The position numbers were made by a program, and so were the translations under genes. Positions 17,844 through 27,365 of a stretch of DNA of 64,000 nt are shown in pieces. Position 1 is the stretch's first letter; each line of letters opens with the position of its first letter. Location: contig JAZOCC010000021.1 in the NCBI GenBank assembly GCA_045596385.1, positions 248,001-312,000 on the forward strand. The letters run 5' to 3'. Below the pieces are notes generated by a model. It saw only the letters and a list, made by a program, of their open reading frames with translations. It made no database searches and was not told the DNA's origin. The stretch comes from SIG307 sp045596385 (GTDB lineage Bacteria > Bacillota > Clostridia > Lachnospirales > Lachnospiraceae).

Positions 17844-19208
17844 ATGATGACAGAAGAAAAACGTTCCCTGACTGCCAGAGAGGCTGCTGTAAAGATGTTG
17901 CTTGCGGTGTGCAAGGATAAGCAGTTTTCCCATATGGTAAAGGGAAAGTATTTGGATAAAATCGAGGAAAAACGGGAGCGTGCGCTGGCTACAAGATTGT
18001 TTGAAGGCAGTCTGGAACGCATGATTGAATTGGATTATATCATCGACCGTTTTTCAAAAACACCGGTACGGAAGATGAAGCCTGCGATTGCGGCTATTTT
18101 GCGGATGACGGTGTACCAGCTCCGGTTTATGGATAAGATTCCGGCGGGAGCTGCCTGTAACGAGGCGGTAAAGCTGACGAAAAAGTACGGATTTACCGGA
18201 TTGTCCGGCTTTGTAAACGGTGTAGCCAGGGCAATTGCCAGAACGGAGAAGATTCCGTATCCAAAGAAGGAAGTGGATATGACGGCATATTTGTCGGTGA
18301 CCTATTCTGTGCCGACTATGATTGTAGAACAAATGCTGACACAGTATGGGGCAGACTTATCCGAACAGATATTTCAATCGTTATTACAGACGGAAGATTA
18401 CGTTTCTATACGTTGTATGACACGTTCTATATCAGTAGAACGACTAAAAAAACGCCTTGCGGATGCCGGCGTTTCCGTGGAGGACGGAGTGTATTCCGCA
18501 GAAGCACTGCGGGTGTCCGGAATGGATGCACCGGAGCGTTTGCCGGACTTTGCGGTGGGAGCATTTTATATTCAGGATGAAAGCTCCATGCAGGCGGTGT
18601 TGGCGGCAGGATTGACCGGAAACGAACGGGTGCTTGATTTATGTGCCGCACCGGGAGGAAAGTCTTTGATGGCTGCGGATATTTTGGCGGTGTCCGGAAA
18701 CGGTACCGTGGAGGCTAGAGATTTAACCGAGGCAAAAGTGGCGTTATTAAACGAAAATAAGGAACGGTGCCGTGCGGATAATGTAACCGTATGTAAGGCG
18801 GATGCTACTGTGTTCCGGAAGGAAGACGAAGATGTTTATGATGTGGTATTTGCGGATGTACCGTGCTCGGGGCTCGGAATTATCGGAAAGAAGCCGGATA
18901 TTAAGTTGTTTATGACGGCGGAGCAGGAGGCAGAGCTTTGTATCCTGCAGAAGGAGATATTAAAAAATGCGGTCCGGTATGTAAAGCCGGGCGGTGTGCT
19001 CATATTTTCTACCTGCACGCTAAATAAAGACGAGAATATGGGAGGATATGAGTTTTTAAAGAAGGAATGCGGGTTGATACCGGAGAGTCCGGAACCGTTT
19101 CTTTCCGAAAAGTTACGGACGGAGACGATGAAAGACGGCTATGTGCAATTGATTCCGGGGGTACATAAAACGGACGGTTTCTTTTTGGCAAGATTTCGAA
19201 AAAAGTAA
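17844..19208 (+). CDS. rsmB: 16S rRNA m5C967 methyltransferase RsmB
   Basis: SAM-dependent cytosine-5 methyltransferase acting on 16S rRNA C967, 454 residues. It has an N-terminal NusB-like RNA-binding domain (~10-150), then a Rossmann fold with LDLCAAPGGKS for SAM, VPCSG with the release cysteine, and FSTCTLN with the nucleophilic cysteine. AAGGAGAG precedes two adjacent ATGs at 17844 and 17847, and either could be used. Confidence 0.94.
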   Translation: MMTEEKRSLTAREAAVKMLLAVCKDKQFSHMVKGKYLDKIEEKRERALATRLFEGSLERMIELDYIIDRFSKTPVRKMKPAIAAILRMTVYQLRFMDKIPAGAACNEAVKLTKKYGFTGLSGFVNGVARAIARTEKIPYPKKEVDMTAYLSVTYSVPTMIVEQMLTQYGADLSEQIFQSLLQTEDYVSIRCMTRSISVERLKKRLADAGVSVEDGVYSAEALRVSGMDAPERLPDFAVGAFYIQDESSMQAVLAAGLTGNERVLDLCAAPGGKSLMAADILAVSGNGTVEARDLTEAKVALLNENKERCRADNVTVCKADATVFRKEDEDVYDVVFADVPCSGLGIIGKKPDIKLFMTAEQEAELCILQKEILKNAVRYVKPGGVLIFSTCTLNKDENMGGYEFLKKECGLIPESPEPFLSEKLRTETMKDGYVQLIPGVHKTDGFFLARFRKK

Positions 19209-19221
19209 GAGGGAATGAAAG

Positions 19222-20286
19222 ATGCAGGAAGAGAAGAAAGACATTAAGTCTTTTACGCTTGCGGAGCTGACGGAGGAGTTTCTTGCGTTGGGAGAAAAGA
19301 AATTCCGTGCGACTCAGGTGTTTGAATGGTTGCATAAACGCGGAGCAACAGAGTTTTCACAGATGACGAATTTGTCTGCGGGACTGAGGGAAACGCTGGA
19401 TAAAAAATACATGATTGTATCATTACGGGAAGTAAGGCGTCTGGCTTCGGCACAGGATGAAACGGTAAAGTTTTTGTTTTCGCTGCCGGATGATAAGGTG
19501 ATTGAGAGTGTGTTCATGAAGTACAAGCATGGGAATTCCGTTTGTATTTCCTCCCAGGTGGGCTGCCGGATGGGCTGCCGGTTTTGTGCATCTACGTTAG
19601 GAGGTCTGGAGCGGAATATGCTTCCTTCCGAGATGTTAGAGCAGATTTACCGGATTCAGGAGCTGACCGGGGAACGGGTGTCCAATGTGGTGGTGATGGG
19701 CACCGGGGAACCGATGGACAATTATGACAATCTGGTACGCTTTTTAAGGCTGATTTCCGCACCAGAGGGGCAGAATATGAGTATCCGCAATATTACGGTA
19801 TCTACCTGCGGGATTGTGGAGAATATGCGACGGTTTGCGGAAGAAGGACTTCCGGTAACGTTGGCACTTTCGTTACATGCGCCCAACGATGAAGCCAGAC
19901 GGAGTCTGATGCCGGTGGCAAATAAGTATGCGTTAAAGGATGTTCTTGCGGCCTGTGATTATTATTTCGAGAAAACCGGTCGCAGAATCAGTTACGAATA
20001 CAGTCTGGTTGCGGGAGAAAACGATAACGAGGCGGAGGCAGATGCGCTGGGAAAGCTTTTGCGCGGTAAAAATTGCCATGTAAATCTGATTCCTGTGAAT
20101 CCTATAAAAGAAAGGGAATACAGCCAATCAAGTTTTAAAAATGTTTTAAATTTTAGAAAAAGGCTTGAAAAATATAATATTAATGTTACTATTAGAAGAG
20201 AATTAGGTGCGGATATCGGGGCTGCATGCGGGCAACTGCGAAAGAGCCATTTAGATTCCGTTGCCGAACAGGGGGATGCGTTGTAA
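19222..20286 (+). CDS. rlmN: Dual-specificity 23S rRNA/tRNA m2A methyltransferase RlmN
   Basis: Radical-SAM enzyme methylating C2 of adenine at 23S A2503 and tRNA A37, 354 residues. The cluster motif CRMGCRFC (CxxxCxxC) follows SSQVG near residue 115. The two methyl-transfer cysteines are visible in the STCG segment and the C-terminal AACGQL. A G-T/G-rich MGTGEPMDNY motif binds SAM. It sits 13 bp after rsmB, so two rRNA methylases are co-transcribed. Confidence 0.96.
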   Translation: MQEEKKDIKSFTLAELTEEFLALGEKKFRATQVFEWLHKRGATEFSQMTNLSAGLRETLDKKYMIVSLREVRRLASAQDETVKFLFSLPDDKVIESVFMKYKHGNSVCISSQVGCRMGCRFCASTLGGLERNMLPSEMLEQIYRIQELTGERVSNVVVMGTGEPMDNYDNLVRFLRLISAPEGQNMSIRNITVSTCGIVENMRRFAEEGLPVTLALSLHAPNDEARRSLMPVANKYALKDVLAACDYYFEKTGRRISYEYSLVAGENDNEAEADALGKLLRGKNCHVNLIPVNPIKEREYSQSSFKNVLNFRKRLEKYNINVTIRRELGADIGAACGQLRKSHLDSVAEQGDAL

Positions 20287-20319
20287 TCGGGTGTCGAGTT
20301 GCGGAGGAGGTGACTTGCC

Positions 20320-21054
20320 TTGAAGGGATATTCTACGACAGATAAAGGCAAAACGAGAGAAATTAACCAGGATTACATATATTGCAGCGATGAGCCTGTG
20401 GGGCTGTTGCCGAATTTATATATCGTAGCGGACGGTATGGGGGGATACAATGCGGGGGATTTTGCGTCCCGTTGCAGTGTGGATGCATTTGTCGAGGAAG
20501 TGCGGAGCAACAAACAACCGACGGTTATCAGTACGATGGCTGAGGCTTTAAAGACGGCCAATGCCACGGTGCTTCGTCATGCCAGAGAGAATGAAGAAAT
20601 GAGTGGTATGGGAACGACTTTTGTGGCGGCAACCGTATTTCCGGACCGGGCCTATGTGATGAATGTGGGAGACAGCAGATTATATTTGCTGGGCGATGAA
20701 ATGAAGCAGATTACGGTAGATCACTCTTATGTGGAAGAAATGGTGCGTAAGGGAGAGATTCAGCGTAAGGATGCAAGGATTCATCCGAAGAAAAATGTGA
20801 TTACCCGTGCGGTCGGAGTAGAGGAAAATGTGGAGGCGGATTTCTATGAAATCGAGACAGAGGCCGATTCCGGATTCCTTTTACTTTGTACGGACGGATT
20901 AACCAATATGGTGGAGGATGATGAAATCCGTCATATGGTGATGAAATATGAAAAAGCGCCGCAGGATGCGGTTATGAAATTAGTAAAGAAAGCAAATGAG
21001 TATGGTGGGAAAGACAATATCTCCATTATTATTATCAGCTTGAAACAGGAATAG
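20320..21054 (+). CDS. prpC: PP2C-type Ser/Thr protein phosphatase (PrpC/Stp)
   Basis: Cytoplasmic metal-dependent phosphatase that opposes the PASTA kinase encoded next, 244 residues. Metal-binding motifs: REINQD, VADGMGGYNAGD, LCTDGLTNM and GGKDNIS. Start is the TTG at 20320, with GGAGGAGG about seven bases upstream; there is no better ATG. The kinase gene begins 14 bp downstream, the usual prpC-prkC arrangement. Confidence 0.95.
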   Translation: MKGYSTTDKGKTREINQDYIYCSDEPVGLLPNLYIVADGMGGYNAGDFASRCSVDAFVEEVRSNKQPTVISTMAEALKTANATVLRHARENEEMSGMGTTFVAATVFPDRAYVMNVGDSRLYLLGDEMKQITVDHSYVEEMVRKGEIQRKDARIHPKKNVITRAVGVEENVEADFYEIETEADSGFLLLCTDGLTNMVEDDEIRHMVMKYEKAPQDAVMKLVKKANEYGGKDNISIIIISLKQE

Positions 21055-21068
21055 AAAGGTGAGATACT

Positions 21069-23231
21069 ATGGTTAAACCGGGAATGTTTATCAGCGAACG
21101 ATACGAGATTATTGAGAAGGTCGGTTCGGGCGGCATGGCAGATGTATATCGTGCCAAGTGTCATCGATTAAACCGCTTTGTCGGAATTAAGATTTTAAAG
21201 CCGGAGTTTTCCGCAGATAAGAATACGGTGGCAAAGTTCCGTGCGGAGGCACAGTCTGCGGCCGGACTTTCTCATCCGAATATTGTAAGTGTATACGACG
21301 TCGGTGATGACGGCGATTTGCACTATATTGTTATGGAATTGGTGGAAGGCATTACCCTGAAGAAATTTATTGAGAAAAAGGGAAAGCTGGAAATCAAAGA
21401 AGCCATCGGAATTGCAATTCAGATTTCTCAGGGGCTTGAAGCTGCGCATGATAATCATATCGTACATCGCGATATTAAGCCGCAGAACATTATTATATCC
21501 CGGGAGGGTAAGGTAAAGGTAGCGGACTTTGGTATCGCAAAGGCGGCTACCACCAATACGGTAACCCAGAATGCGGTGGGTTCCGTGCATTATCTGTCTC
21601 CGGAGCAGGCACGAGGCGGCTACAGTGATGAGAAGAGCGATATTTACTCTCTCGGCGTTACTATGTATGAGATGTTGTGCGGAAAGGTTCCGTTTGCGGG
21701 TGACAACACAGTTTCCGTAGCGTTGTCTCATATTCAATATGAGCCGGTACCGGTAAAGGAAGTGAATCCGGCGGTACCGTACAGTGTGGATATGATTGTC
21801 CAGAAGTGTATGCAGAAGCGTCCGGAGAATCGTTATTTGTCCGCATCCGAGTTGATTGTGGACTTAAAGCGTTCTGTGATGAATCCGGAAGGGGATTTTG
21901 TACGTATTACGGCAGGTGTGGTATCGGATTCTCCGACCAAGAGCATGACCCAGGATGAGCTGGCTGTTATTAAGAGTGCCGCGAAGTCTCCGGTAACAAG
22001 ATTTGAGCCAACCCAGCAGAACTCCCAGATTCTTCGCGAAGAAGAGGAGGAGCTTGACTCTACGGACTCCAAGTGGGATAAGACGATTATTATTGCCAGC
22101 ATTGCGGTGATATTAATCGGTATGGCAGCTATTTTGTTTGCAGTATTTAAGTTTGTGGATATTTTCGGCACGGAGAAGGTGACGCCGACACCGGGAGATT
22201 TGGTGAGCCCGACAAGATCACAGGGTACGCCGGTTCCTACGGCTACATCGTATGTGCCGCTTGAGACGACCCGCTTGCAGAATGTGGTGGGACGTATGGT
22301 AGATGATGCGAAATTATTGTTATATAAACAGTCCGACCGTTTTACGATTCTTGACGGAGATACGGATTACAGCGACAAGCCGGCAGGAATGGTTATTTCC
22401 CAATATCCGGAGGGCGGTGTAGACGTGGCTCTGGATGAGGAAATCCGGTTGGTTGTCAGTGCGGGTCCGGAGATGTTGACGGTACCGGATTTTGTTTTGT
22501 ACGATTATAATAATGCAAGAGTAGAGGCGGAGAATGATTTTAAGGTGCGCATCCAGTTTGAGGCAAGTGAGGTGGAAGCAAACCGTGTTATCCGCACGAT
22601 TCCGGAGAGAAACGAACTTCTTGCAAAGGGAAGTGAGCTTGTTTTGGTTGTAAGTCTCGGAGAAAAGGTTGAGCTGATGCCGAATGTTATCGGAATGACA
22701 TTAGACGGAGCAAAGCTTTCCCTGGAGGAGAAGGGCTTTGTAATCGGAGAGATTGATTATGCAGGTTCTCCGACCTATTCCGAAGGTCTGGTCATTTACC
22801 AGAGCGAGTCGGAGAATAATACTCTTCCTTACGGTACCACAATTCATTTGACTGTAAGTAACGGTATTGTTGAGGCAACGCCGACACCGGTCCCGACCGA
22901 GAATCCGACTCCTACGCCGGAGCCGACCCAGGCGCCTGCAGAGAAAAAGCAGGTATGGGAGATTACGGTCAAGATTCCGAGAAATCCGTTGAATTACGGT
23001 GATGAGACATGGGTTATGTTTGAACTGGCAACCTCGGCGGGCGGAACGTATGTGATTTATGACAGTGATAATGTTACGTACGATGATTTGAATATGGATA
23101 CATTGTCCTTTATGGTAGACAAACATAAGATTCCGGGTATTTCGAATAATGAGACGGTCAGTGTTTTGATTTATGTAAACGGAACGCCGGCAGTGAGCTG
23201 CTTTGCAACCGTAGCGGAAAAAGAGGTATAA
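21069..23231 (+). CDS. prkC: PASTA-domain Ser/Thr protein kinase (PrkC/PknB family)
   Basis: Membrane kinase sensing muropeptides or lipid II, 720 residues. The kinase domain (1-275) has GSGGMADV, VGIKIL, HRDIKPQN and DFG, with the activation loop NTVTQNAVGSVHYLSPEQ. One transmembrane helix lies at ~340-362. Outside there are three PASTA repeats (~402-465, 469-528, 533-598), then a Pro/Thr-rich linker (~600-625) and a ~95-residue beta-rich C-terminal domain I do not recognise. The stop overlaps the rsgA start (TAATG). Confidence 0.95.
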   Translation: MVKPGMFISERYEIIEKVGSGGMADVYRAKCHRLNRFVGIKILKPEFSADKNTVAKFRAEAQSAAGLSHPNIVSVYDVGDDGDLHYIVMELVEGITLKKFIEKKGKLEIKEAIGIAIQISQGLEAAHDNHIVHRDIKPQNIIISREGKVKVADFGIAKAATTNTVTQNAVGSVHYLSPEQARGGYSDEKSDIYSLGVTMYEMLCGKVPFAGDNTVSVALSHIQYEPVPVKEVNPAVPYSVDMIVQKCMQKRPENRYLSASELIVDLKRSVMNPEGDFVRITAGVVSDSPTKSMTQDELAVIKSAAKSPVTRFEPTQQNSQILREEEEELDSTDSKWDKTIIIASIAVILIGMAAILFAVFKFVDIFGTEKVTPTPGDLVSPTRSQGTPVPTATSYVPLETTRLQNVVGRMVDDAKLLLYKQSDRFTILDGDTDYSDKPAGMVISQYPEGGVDVALDEEIRLVVSAGPEMLTVPDFVLYDYNNARVEAENDFKVRIQFEASEVEANRVIRTIPERNELLAKGSELVLVVSLGEKVELMPNVIGMTLDGAKLSLEEKGFVIGEIDYAGSPTYSEGLVIYQSESENNTLPYGTTIHLTVSNGIVEATPTPVPTENPTPTPEPTQAPAEKKQVWEITVKIPRNPLNYGDETWVMFELATSAGGTYVIYDSDNVTYDDLNMDTLSFMVDKHKIPGISNNETVSVLIYVNGTPAVSCFATVAEKEV

Positions 23232-24109
23232 TGTTAGGTAAAATCACAAAAGGAATCGCAGGCTTTTATTATGTGCACGGCGAGGACGGCTGTTTGTATG
23301 AATGCAAAGCAAAGGGTGTATTCCGGAAGGACGGCATCAAACCTCTGGTCGGAGATGATGTAAAGATTTCGGTACTGGATGAAGGGAAATTGCTTGGGAA
23401 TCTTGATGAGATTTTGCTACGGAAAAGCGAACTTCTTCGTCCGGCGGCGGCCAATATCGATCAGGTATTGGTGATGTTTGCGGCGGCGAAGCCTGCACCG
23501 AATTTTAATTTGCTGGACCGCTTTCTGATTCGAATGGGATTGGAGAAGGTTCCTGTACGGATTGGTTTCAATAAATGTGAACTGGTATCGGAGGAACAGA
23601 TTGCAACGATGCGGGAAATTTACACGTTAGCGGGCTATCCGGTATATTTCTTCTCCGTAAAGGAGAAGCGTGGTCTGGATGCGTTATGCGAAGCACTTGC
23701 GGATAAGACAACGGCATTGGCAGGACCGTCCGGTGTAGGAAAGTCAAGCTTGATGAATTACCTTTGTCCGCAGGCGGAGATGGAAACGGGAGATGTCAGC
23801 CGGAAAATCGAACGGGGCAGACATACCACCCGGCATGCGGAGCTGTTTGTGTTACGACAGGGAACCTATGTGATGGATACTCCGGGCTTTTCTTCTTTGT
23901 ATGTGAACGAAATACCGGCCGGGGAGCTTTGGGAGTATTTTCCGGAAATGCGGGAGGCCGAGAAAGATTGTCGTTTTACGGGCTGTTGTCATATGGAAGA
24001 ACCGGATTGCGGAGTAAAGGCAAGAGTGGTTTCCGGGGAGATTGCCGGACAACGCTACGAGAGCTACCGTCAGTTGTATACGGAGCTTAGTAATATCAAA
24101 AGATATTAG
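23231..24109 (+). CDS. rsgA: Ribosome small subunit-dependent GTPase RsgA
   Basis: Circularly permuted GTPase for late 30S maturation, 292 residues. Motif order is NKCEL (G4), GPSGVGKSS (G1), then DTPGFSSL (G3), as expected for the permuted fold. An N-terminal OB domain and a C-terminal zinc knuckle (CRFTGCCHMEEPDC) are present. It starts one base inside the prkC stop, so both are probably translated together. Confidence 0.96.
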   Translation: MLGKITKGIAGFYYVHGEDGCLYECKAKGVFRKDGIKPLVGDDVKISVLDEGKLLGNLDEILLRKSELLRPAAANIDQVLVMFAAAKPAPNFNLLDRFLIRMGLEKVPVRIGFNKCELVSEEQIATMREIYTLAGYPVYFFSVKEKRGLDALCEALADKTTALAGPSGVGKSSLMNYLCPQAEMETGDVSRKIERGRHTTRHAELFVLRQGTYVMDTPGFSSLYVNEIPAGELWEYFPEMREAEKDCRFTGCCHMEEPDCGVKARVVSGEIAGQRYESYRQLYTELSNIKRY

Positions 24110-24139
24110 TGATTTTGAAAAATCGGAAAGAGTGATGAC

Positions 24140-24799
24140 ATGTTTAAATTAGCACCGTCCATTTTGGCGGCGGATTTTACGAAATTAGGGGAACAAATCG
24201 CAGCGGTGGAACAGGCCGGTGCGGATGAACTGCATATTGATGTGATGGACGGAGTATTTGTTCCGAGTATATCCTTCGGTATGCCGGTAATTCAATCCAT
24301 TCGAAATGCCAGTCATATGTTTTTTGACGTGCATCTGATGATTACGGAACCGGTGCGTTATCTGGAAGAATTTGTGAAATGCGGAGCGGATGGAATTACG
24401 GTACATGCCGAGGCTTGCGGGGATTTAAAGGCGACGGTGTTAAAGGTAAAGGAACTGGGGGTTCGTGTCGGCGTTTCCATTAAGCCGGACACACCGATTT
24501 CTGTTTTGGAAGAAGTGGAACAGTATCTGGACCGCGTATTGGTTATGACGGTGGAACCGGGCTTCGGCGGTCAGAAGTTGATTTCTTCGTGTGTAGAGAA
24601 GGTAACGGAATTGGCAGAACATCGGAAAAAGTGTTCCGCAACCTACGATATTCAGGTGGACGGCGGAATCGGTCTTTCCAATGTGAAAGAGGTTTGGAAA
24701 GCAGGAGCGGAGGTATTTGTTGCGGGTACGGCGGTATTCCGCGGCGACATTGTGCAGAACGTGAAAGCGTTTAAGGAGGAAATCGGGGTTGCTGATTAA
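24140..24799 (+). CDS. rpe: Ribulose-phosphate 3-epimerase
   Basis: Interconverts ribulose-5-P and xylulose-5-P in the pentose phosphate pathway. 219 residues, TIM barrel. Motifs APSILAADF, HIDVMDGVFVPSISFG (metal and catalytic Asp), FDVHLM, MTVEPGFGGQ and VDGGI are all present. Its 3' end overlaps the following PilZ gene by 11 bases. Confidence 0.96.
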   Translation: MFKLAPSILAADFTKLGEQIAAVEQAGADELHIDVMDGVFVPSISFGMPVIQSIRNASHMFFDVHLMITEPVRYLEEFVKCGADGITVHAEACGDLKATVLKVKELGVRVGVSIKPDTPISVLEEVEQYLDRVLVMTVEPGFGGQKLISSCVEKVTELAEHRKKCSATYDIQVDGGIGLSNVKEVWKAGAEVFVAGTAVFRGDIVQNVKAFKEEIGVAD

Positions 24800-25469
24800 A
24801 GAAATGGTACTCGGCAGGAAGCTGGAAGTACTGGTTGACAGAGAAGGTTATAACTATCGTCTTGTAAGTAAAATCGAAGGGGCAACGGACGGTATGGTAG
24901 CTGTTTCCGCAATCGTGGCAAAGGGACGCATGTTTCATTTTGAAGAAGGCGATGATGTAACGATTGTATATCGCGGCGAAGAGCGTATGTGGAAATGGGA
25001 ACATGTAAAACCGGGTCTGGCGCGTTTGGAAGGAGAAACGGTACACACGTTTTCGTCCAGAGAACAGGGACAGGTGTATAACAGACGAGATTCCTACCGG
25101 GTCCCGATCGGAGAGAGCCTTTTGATGTATCGTGTATTCTCAAGGAAAAACGAGGATGGTGAAACGGAGGAAACATTTAAGCCTTTTGAGGGGTTGTTGG
25201 TGGACCTGAGTGTCAGTGGTGCAGGTTTTTATACAGATGCAGAATTGGATATTGATGCGGTAATGGGGTTTGATATGCCGACTAATATGGGAATTATGAC
25301 ATGCCGAGGAAAGATTGTCAGAAGAGCGGATGTGTATGACAAACCGTTCCGGAATTTTTACGGGTGCGAGTTTACAAAGGTAAGAAAAGAATTGGAGCGC
25401 TATTTATTTGAACGTCAGCGTTTGATGTTACAAAAGGAACGAGGCGGAGAGAGTGTTCGCCCGAGATAG
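24789..25469 (+). CDS. PilZ-domain c-di-GMP-binding protein (YcgR/YpfA-like)
   Basis: A 226-residue protein with an N-terminal YcgR-like domain (1-90) and a C-terminal PilZ domain (~95-215). The c-di-GMP motif is intact: RRDSYR (RxxxR, ~residue 97) followed by DLSVSGAGF (DxSxxG). Homologues act as flagellar brakes. Start is a TTG at 24789, eight bases after GGAGG and inside the end of rpe. It is inserted between rpe and thiN, usually adjacent in Firmicutes. Role in motility is inferred. Confidence 0.85.
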   Translation: MLIKEMVLGRKLEVLVDREGYNYRLVSKIEGATDGMVAVSAIVAKGRMFHFEEGDDVTIVYRGEERMWKWEHVKPGLARLEGETVHTFSSREQGQVYNRRDSYRVPIGESLLMYRVFSRKNEDGETEETFKPFEGLLVDLSVSGAGFYTDAELDIDAVMGFDMPTNMGIMTCRGKIVRRADVYDKPFRNFYGCEFTKVRKELERYLFERQRLMLQKERGGESVRPR

Positions 25470-25494
25470 CCTTGAAATGCAAACCGGAGGAGCT

Positions 25495-26136
25495 ATGACG
25501 GCGATTTTAATATGTGGCGGAACCTTGTCCGCCGGTTTTTTGAGTAGGGTACGAGAACAATATAAGGATGCGGTAGTATATGCGGTAGACGGAGGACTTG
25601 CGGTTGCCGATGCTGCCGGGATTCTGCCGGATTATCTGGTGGGCGATTTTGATACGGCGGAGGAAGGCTTGGTGATGCGGTATGAGAATCGCTGTGTGAC
25701 AATTCGCCATAAACCGGAGAAGGATGCGACGGATACGGAACTGGCAGTGGATGAAGCTTTGGAACGGGGAGCGGAGCATATTGTTTTACTGGGTGCTACC
25801 GGAAGCCGGATGGATCATACCATAGCAAATATTCATATGCTGTACCGGATATTGCGGAAGGGAAAAAAGGCTTGGATTTTGAATGAAAACAACCGCATTT
25901 CCCTGCATAAGGAAGGATTTATTGTAAATAGAGACGAGTTGTTCGGATCGTATATTTCTTTTTTACCGTTTTTCGGAGAAGTAACGGGAGTGACGTTAAA
26001 AGGATTTAAGTATCCGCTTTCGGGAGAAACTTTGACAGCGGGAATCAGTTTGGGAATTAGCAACGAAGGGCAGGAAAAGCTTTTGGAAGTGTCTTTTTTG
26101 TCCGGATATTTGTTGATGATAGAAGCAAGAGATTAG
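25495..26136 (+). CDS. thiN: Thiamine diphosphokinase
   Basis: Transfers pyrophosphate from ATP to thiamine, 213 residues from the ATG at 25495, with CGGAGG four bases upstream. A longer frame from 25453 would overlap the PilZ gene and lacks a ribosome binding site. Motifs AVDGGL, YLVGDFDT, KDATDTELAVD and LGATGSRMDH match the family. The C-terminal beta domain (KGFKYPLSGETL) is present. Confidence 0.93.
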   Translation: MTAILICGGTLSAGFLSRVREQYKDAVVYAVDGGLAVADAAGILPDYLVGDFDTAEEGLVMRYENRCVTIRHKPEKDATDTELAVDEALERGAEHIVLLGATGSRMDHTIANIHMLYRILRKGKKAWILNENNRISLHKEGFIVNRDELFGSYISFLPFFGEVTGVTLKGFKYPLSGETLTAGISLGISNEGQEKLLEVSFLSGYLLMIEARD

Positions 26137-26171
26137 CTATGTGCGGTAATTTATGTAATAAGAATAGAGAA

Positions 26172-26201
26172 AGGCGAAAACGCCTAAAAACAGGGTGTTT
26201 T
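26172..26201 (+). promoter_or_regulatory. Two small hairpins in the ychF leader
   Basis: AGGCG-AAAA-CGCCT (26172-26185) is followed at once by AAAACA-GGG-TGTTTT (26187-26201). Without a clean T tract they may be a weak terminator of thiN or a leader structure of ychF. Confidence 0.4.
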
Positions 26202-26220
26202 CGAAAAGGTGATAAGTAAA

Positions 26221-27318
26221 ATGAAATTAGGTATCGTAGGTCTTCCGAATGTAGGAAAGAGCACATTGTTTAATTCGCTTACCAAGGCGGGAGCAGAGTC
26301 TGCGAATTATCCGTTTTGTACCATTGATCCGAATGTAGGTATTGTACCGGTACCGGACGAGCGTCTGGATGTTTTGGGAAAAATGTACGATTCGGAGCGT
26401 GTGGTTCCTGCAGTTGTGGAGTTTGTAGATATTGCGGGTCTTGTAAAAGGTGCATCCAAGGGTGAAGGCCTCGGCAATCAGTTCCTTGCCAATATCCGGG
26501 AAGTGGATGCAATTGTACACGTGGTTCGTTGCTTTGAAGATACGAATATCATTCATGTAGACGGTTCCGTAAATCCGCTCCGTGATATCGAGACCATTAA
26601 CTTAGAGTTGGTGTTCTCTGATTTGGAGGTATTGGAACGCCGCTTATCCAGAGTAATCCGCGGTGCGAGAAACGATAAGGCACTTGCAAAGGAAGAGGAT
26701 TTAATCAAGCGCCTGATGGCACATTTGGAGGCCGGCAATATGGCGAAGACCTTTGCCTGCGGCGATGAAGATGAGGAAGCATTGTTGGGAAGCTATAATC
26801 TTTTGACCGCAAAGTCCGTGATTTATGCGGCTAACGTAAAGGAAGACGATTTGGCGGATGACGGTGCATCCAATGAGTATGTACAGGCGGTACGCGAGTT
26901 TGCGAAGGAAGAGAATTCCGAGGTGTTCGTAATCTGTGCACAGATTGAGCAGGAAATTGCAGAGCTTGACGAAGAAGAGAAGAAGATGTTTCTTGAGGAT
27001 TTGGGACTGACCGAGTCGGGCCTTGAGAAGCTGATTCGTGCAAGTTATAATATTTTAGGGTTGATCAGTTATCTGACAGCTGGCCCGATGGAGTCTAAGG
27101 CATGGACCATTACGAGAGGAACCAAGGCTCCGCAGGCAGCCGGTAAGATTCACTCCGATTTCGAACGCGGTTTCATCCGTGCTGAGGTGGTCAGCTATCA
27201 GAATTTGGTGGATTGCGGCAGCATGAATGCGGCAAAGGAAAAGGGATTGGTTCGTTCCGAAGGTAAGGAATACGTGGTACAGGACGGAGATGTGGTACTG
27301 TTCCGTTTTAACGTATAA
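26221..27318 (+). CDS. ychF: Redox-regulated ATPase YchF
   Basis: Obg-family P-loop protein that prefers ATP, 365 residues. G1 is GLPNVGKST, G3 is DIAGLVKGAS, and the G4 position reads ANVKEDD (NxxE instead of NKxD), which explains ATP preference. A coiled coil and a C-terminal TGS domain (KAPQAAGKIHSDFERGF) follow. The ATG at 26221 gives the conserved MKLGIVGLPNVGKS start; the GTG four codons earlier overlaps the ribosome binding site. Confidence 0.96.
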   Translation: MKLGIVGLPNVGKSTLFNSLTKAGAESANYPFCTIDPNVGIVPVPDERLDVLGKMYDSERVVPAVVEFVDIAGLVKGASKGEGLGNQFLANIREVDAIVHVVRCFEDTNIIHVDGSVNPLRDIETINLELVFSDLEVLERRLSRVIRGARNDKALAKEEDLIKRLMAHLEAGNMAKTFACGDEDEEALLGSYNLLTAKSVIYAANVKEDDLADDGASNEYVQAVREFAKEENSEVFVICAQIEQEIAELDEEEKKMFLEDLGLTESGLEKLIRASYNILGLISYLTAGPMESKAWTITRGTKAPQAAGKIHSDFERGFIRAEVVSYQNLVDCGSMNAAKEKGLVRSEGKEYVVQDGDVVLFRFNV

Positions 27319-27365
27319 GTAGATATTTGTTCCGGTGAATCCGAAGAAAGGCAGGTGGGTCCGCA

